NCBI GenBank assembly: GCA_051646285.1
Contig: JBOFCU010000328.1
Location: 1 to 9,254 of the forward strand
Source of the DNA: Terrirubrum sp051646285
Lineage (GTDB): Bacteria; Pseudomonadota; Alphaproteobacteria; Rhizobiales; Beijerinckiaceae
Reading direction: 5' to 3'
DNA: 9,254 bases
Positions 6,602 through 9,254 of the stretch are shown here, piece after piece. The notes under the pieces were generated by a model. The model worked only from the letters and a program-made list of their open reading frames with translations. It made no database searches and was not told where the DNA came from. The position numbers and the translations under genes are program-made. The first letter of the stretch is position 1. Every line of letters starts with the position of its first letter.

Positions 6602-7709
6602 AATGCAAAAAAGAATTTTGCTGATCGGTCCGCGCGGTATTTCTGGCCATGAAGGCGGCGTGGAAAAATTTGCTGAGGAATTTGTGAAGCGTATTCCAGA
6701 GCGCTGCCGCGTCGATGTTGTCTGCCTGCATGCTGATGGAAAAACGCCTGACAATGTGGAATTGCTGAAGGTGCCATCCTCGCGCATCATGAAGACCGAC
6801 AAGGCTTTTTATCTGCTCTTTGCGTTGTGGTATTATGCCACGCGGCGCTATGACCGTGTGTTGATATTGGGAATGAATTTCGGGCTGCTCATTCCCTTTT
6901 TCCGGATGATGGTTTGGCGGCGGGCGCAAATTTATCTGCGCTCAGGCTCGGTGGATTACACACTGGCCAAATGGGGCGGCGTGATGCGTGCGGTAATGCG
7001 TTTCAGTGAGCGCATGATGCGCCGCGCCGATGGGCTGATTGCCGTGTCGCCGAGCATCCAGCGCCACATCGCCGCCGCGGGAATGAGCGCGCATCTTGTT
7101 CCCAACGGTCTCGACAAGACAAAAAGAGTGCCGCTGGCTGGCCGCGAAAAAAATACCGTTATTGCCGTCGGGCGCGTCACCGAGCAGAAAAATTATCTCA
7201 CCCTGGTTGCCGCCGCTGCAGTGCTTGGCGCTTCCGGCCCACAGATCACCATTGTTGGTGGCGCTGATTTGTCAGATGAGGTTTTGCGCCTGTCGTCTGC
7301 TATTGCCAAAAATCCCGGCATCCATGTGGACATGGCGGGTGGCCGCAAACGGGCCGATGTTCTGGACATGCTGAGCCGCCAGTCCCTTTACGTCAATTGC
7401 TCCCTGCATGAGGGCATGTCGAACGCGATCATTGAAGCGGTCCAGCAGGGCATCCCGGTGATCATCTCCGATATCGAAGCCAACCGGGACCTTGCCCTGC
7501 CCGAGGCATTTTATTTCCCCGTGACGGATCCTGTGGCGCTGGCTGACAAGATCAGGGACGCGTTGGCACGGCCCGAGGCCTATGTTGTGCCGCTCAGCCG
7601 GTTTCATGACTGGGATACCGTCGCAGCCAGGGTGCTGACCATCCTCCAGCTTCCCGCAGAGCAGCCCGACACGGGGGCTGGCACCGGCCTATCGTCGGCA
7701 GTTGCGTGA
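6591..7709 (+). CDS. glycosyltransferase family 4 (GT-B fold), GTG start
   Basis: This 372-residue retaining GT-B enzyme is predicted to extend the same lipid-linked oligosaccharide as its operon partners. The N-terminus RILLIGPRGISGHEGGVEKFAEEF carries the glycine-rich GGVE loop (22-25) typical of GT4 enzymes, unlike the GT4 at 1866. The C-terminal donor domain shows LVPNGLD (169-175), VIAVGRVTEQKN (190-201, Arg195 and Lys200), ITIVGGA (219-225) and HEGMSNAIIEAV (Glu274 and Glu282, the E-x7-E element). Length is normal. The GTG start follows CGGAGG at ideal spacing; starting instead at the ATG at 6603 would remove four residues and leave no usable ribosome site. It overlaps the upstream gene by eleven bases and is last in the operon. 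Its 3' end overlaps the opposite-strand small gene by 21 bases. The C-terminal 20 residues look disordered. Confidence 0.92.
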   Translation: MGDKMQKRILLIGPRGISGHEGGVEKFAEEFVKRIPERCRVDVVCLHADGKTPDNVELLKVPSSRIMKTDKAFYLLFALWYYATRRYDRVLILGMNFGLLIPFFRMMVWRRAQIYLRSGSVDYTLAKWGGVMRAVMRFSERMMRRADGLIAVSPSIQRHIAAAGMSAHLVPNGLDKTKRVPLAGREKNTVIAVGRVTEQKNYLTLVAAAAVLGASGPQITIVGGADLSDEVLRLSSAIAKNPGIHVDMAGGRKRADVLDMLSRQSLYVNCSLHEGMSNAIIEAVQQGIPVIISDIEANRDLALPEAFYFPVTDPVALADKIRDALARPEAYVVPLSRFHDWDTVAARVLTILQLPAEQPDTGAGTGLSSAVA

Positions 7710-8015
7710 CGCCATTCCGGCCCGGTCACGGCAATCGGCGGGATTGTAGGGATCAATGCGCGTGGGATCGCGGTAGGGGCGGACGGAATCTGCCGGATAG
7801 GGCCGGTTTTTGGACCATTCCGGTCGAAACGGATCAGAACTGCGGCTGGCCTCGGATGGCGGGCGGCGGTTGCTGGTTGTGAAATCCTGCCCCCATACGC
7901 CTCCCGGAGCGGAAAAAAACACAAGTATAGTCAATGCAATCATGGCCCATCCCGGGCGCAAACCGGTGTCATTCTGCCGGCGCGGACGGCCCATCGTCTG
8001 TGGCATGCGTATCAC
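7689..8015 (-). CDS. small secreted Pro/Arg/Asp-rich protein of unknown function
   Basis: I do not recognise a family. The 108-residue product starts at a GTG preceded by a near-ideal GGAGG seven bases upstream, which argues strongly that it is translated. Residues 1-23 are basic, 24-36 form a hydrophobic core (AMIALTILVFFSA), and GGVWG-QDF gives a plausible signal peptidase site after Gly42. The mature part, about 66 residues, is highly polar and low in hydrophobic residues, with loosely repeated RPY/DPY units (RPYPADS, RPYRDP, IDPYNP at 71-92). Two cysteines at 95 and 106 could form a disulfide after export. The ATG at 8006 is a possible but worse-spaced start. The gene is divergent from the OPX export gene and overlaps the end of the glycosyltransferase tail to tail. 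A periplasmic accessory role in polymer export or surface attachment is a guess from position only. Confidence 0.68.
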   Translation of the reverse strand: MIRMPQTMGRPRRQNDTGLRPGWAMIALTILVFFSAPGGVWGQDFTTSNRRPPSEASRSSDPFRPEWSKNRPYPADSVRPYRDPTRIDPYNPADCRDRAGMASRNCRR

Positions 8016-8151
8016 TATGGCGCCTCCATTTCACACCGAGGTTGTTTCACGGGTGGCCCCGTCAACCATGCCGATATATAAAAGTTGCTAAAATATTAAC
8101 AATGGGCGCATGGATACAGATGCGTTCCTGCCATAACGTAACAGGTGTTCA
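8016..8151. promoter_or_regulatory. divergent AT-rich spacer upstream of the polysaccharide export gene
   Basis: These 136 bases lie between two divergent starts. Bases 8072-8100 are markedly AT-rich against the GC-rich surroundings. Within them GTTGCTAAAATATTAAC (8084-8100) is an imperfect palindrome of the form GTT-N2-TA-N3-TA-N2-AAC. Further on, CGCAT (8107-8111) and ATGCG (8120-8124) form an inverted repeat with an 8-base gap. The first is operator-like; the second could be an operator or a leader hairpin. TTGCTA (8085-8090) is a possible -35, but no well-spaced -10 follows. A ribosome site for the - strand gene (GGAGG, complement of 8023-8027) and one for the export gene (ACAGG, 8141-8145) flank the spacer. 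Confidence 0.45.
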
Positions 8152-9254
8152 GTGGTGTTGCTTCGTTTGCGTGTCGCGTTTGTCAGTTGTGTGTGTGCAC
8201 TGACGGCGGGCTGTTCCACCATGCCGACGCACGGGCCGCAGGTGCAGGCCGTGCAGGCCGGTGCCGACGTTCAGGTTGGGGCCCCGGTATCCAGCGACGG
8301 GTCAGTGGCCCGGTCAGTGCAGCCTTACGTGCTCGTCAATCTGGATCAGGATTTGATGCGCCATGTGGCCAATCATTCCGATCCGCGCTTTGCCGGCATG
8401 TTTTCAGGCCGTGGCGGGCCATCCGGCTTGCGCATTGGCGCAGGCGATGTGCTGGCCATTTCCGTGTTTGAAGCTGGCCCCGGTGGCTTGTTTACCCCGG
8501 CGGTAACGGCCGGTGCCCGGCCCGGCAACTTCGTGGAATTGCCCGCCCAGACCGTCGGGCGCGATGGCAACATCAACGTGCCCTACGCTGGCAGCATTCC
8601 GGTTGCGAACCGGTCGCCCTCGACAGTGGAGCGCATGATCGAGCAGCGCCTGAAAAACCGGGCGATCGAGCCACAGGTGGTAGTGACGCTGCGTGAACAG
8701 CGGTCGTCGCAGGTCAGCGTTCTGGGCGAGGTCAATGCCCCGGCCAAATTCACGCTGAACCCGCAAGGTGAGCGCATCCTTGATGCTGTGGCCCGCGCAG
8801 GCGGCCCGCGGTATCCGGTTTATGAGACAGTTGTTGCCCTTCAACGAAACGGCAAGAAGGCTCAGGCCAGCATGGCCTCGCTGATCAACAGCCCGAAGAG
8901 CAACATTTTCGTTCAGCCCGGTGACCTTGTGTATGTCACCCGTGAGCAGAAGCATTTTGTTGCTCTCGGCGCCTCTGGCCAGAACGGGCTTTTCTTCTTT
9001 GATTCTGAGCGTGTGTCCTTGTCCTACGCCATGGGCAAGGCCGGTGGCTTGCTGGATGAACGGGCCGAGCCATCGGGCGTTTTCGTCTATCGCATGGAAC
9101 CACGCCATCAGGTCGCGCGCTACGGCGTCGACGTCACCCCCTATGGTTCGACCATTCCGGTGGTTTATTCCATCAATTTGCGTGATCCCTCCGGCCTGTT
9201 TCTGGCCCAGAACTTCCAGATGCAGAACAAGGACGTGATCTTCGTCGGCAACGC
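8152..9254 (+). CDS. outer-membrane polysaccharide export lipoprotein (OPX/Wza family), 3' end outside window
   Basis: OPX proteins form the outer-membrane channel through which capsule or exopolysaccharide leaves. The 367 visible residues begin with a lipoprotein signal (VLLRLRVAFVSCVCALTAGC) whose Cys21 would be acylated; Thr at -3 makes the lipobox slightly non-standard. A linker (22-90) precedes the Poly_export domain, from LRIGAGDVLAISVFEAGPGG (93-112) through VGRDGNINVPYAGSI (135-149) to IEPQVVVTLREQ (172-183). A first SLBB-like domain follows (QVSVLGEVNAP...GERILDAVARAGG, 187-264), then a second (FVALGASGQNG...AMGKAGGLLDE, 269-315). The visible end, NLRDPSGLFLAQNFQMQNKDVIFVGN, is usually followed by only a few tens of residues holding the membrane-spanning helix, so the cut is close to the true end. 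The GTG at 8152 is chosen because ACAGG lies six bases before it and an in-frame TAA is at 8134; GTG 8155 or TTG 8158 are alternatives. This is probably the first gene of an export unit; a Wzc-type co-polymerase could follow. Confidence 0.92.
   Translation, partial: MVLLRLRVAFVSCVCALTAGCSTMPTHGPQVQAVQAGADVQVGAPVSSDGSVARSVQPYVLVNLDQDLMRHVANHSDPRFAGMFSGRGGPSGLRIGAGDVLAISVFEAGPGGLFTPAVTAGARPGNFVELPAQTVGRDGNINVPYAGSIPVANRSPSTVERMIEQRLKNRAIEPQVVVTLREQRSSQVSVLGEVNAPAKFTLNPQGERILDAVARAGGPRYPVYETVVALQRNGKKAQASMASLINSPKSNIFVQPGDLVYVTREQKHFVALGASGQNGLFFFDSERVSLSYAMGKAGGLLDERAEPSGVFVYRMEPRHQVARYGVDVTPYGSTIPVVYSINLRDPSGLFLAQNFQMQNKDVIFVGN

Noticed and set aside
7705..7730. Inverted repeat CGTGAC...GTCACG at the end of the flippase operon, considered as a terminator
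   Set aside because: The loop is 14 bases, the stem only 6 bp, no T-run follows, and the sequence is coding for the opposite-strand small protein.
7604..7924. A second - strand open frame (106 codons) overlapping the small secreted protein in another frame
   Set aside because: It lacks a ribosome site and signal peptide, whereas the alternative frame ending at 7689 has both.
8095..8104. TTAACAAT-like sequence upstream of the export gene, considered as a CtrA half-site
   Set aside because: Only one half-site with one mismatch is present and no second TTAA lies at the required spacing.

Overview
The window looks like part of an exopolysaccharide or capsule biosynthesis locus from a GC-rich alphaproteobacterium. 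A member of the Hyphomicrobiales (rhizobia/Methylobacterium/Bradyrhizobium relatives) is my best guess. This rests on the style of the UDP-glucose dehydrogenase and of the outer-membrane polysaccharide export protein; no rRNA or other marker gene is present. No tRNA, rRNA, CRISPR array, transposase or attachment site was seen. No gene-free stretch exceeds 300 bases; the longest is the 190-base divergent spacer at 1676-1865.

Layout from left to right: (1) the C-terminal end of an alpha/beta-hydrolase-like gene, + strand, cut by the window start; (2) ugd, UDP-glucose 6-dehydrogenase, - strand, whose stop codon abuts that of the hydrolase; (3) a family-4 glycosyltransferase, + strand, divergent from ugd; (4) a secreted pectate-lyase-like beta-helix protein, - strand, convergent with gene 3; (5-7) a tightly packed + strand operon of a Wzx/PST-type flippase, a family-2 glycosyltransferase and a second family-4 glycosyltransferase, with overlapping ends; (8) a small secreted Pro/Arg/Asp-rich protein of unknown function, - strand, overlapping the end of gene 7 tail to tail; (9) an outer-membrane polysaccharide export (OPX/Wza-family) lipoprotein, + strand, divergent from gene 8 and cut by the window end.

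The genes fit one pathway. Ugd makes UDP-glucuronate, the three glycosyltransferases assemble a lipid-linked repeat unit, the flippase turns it to the periplasm, and the OPX protein lets the finished polymer through the outer membrane. The lyase-like protein carries a signal peptide and could trim or depolymerise a uronate-containing polymer in the periplasm or outside the cell. The initiating phosphoglycosyltransferase, a Wzy polymerase and a Wzc-type co-polymerase are not in this window and would be expected nearby.

Most of the window is a recognisable Wzx/Wzy-type cluster. The least explained items are the small secreted protein divergent from the export gene, the AT-rich spacer between those two genes, and the lyase-like gene placed antisense inside the cluster. 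I do not see clear evidence of a wholly new system.
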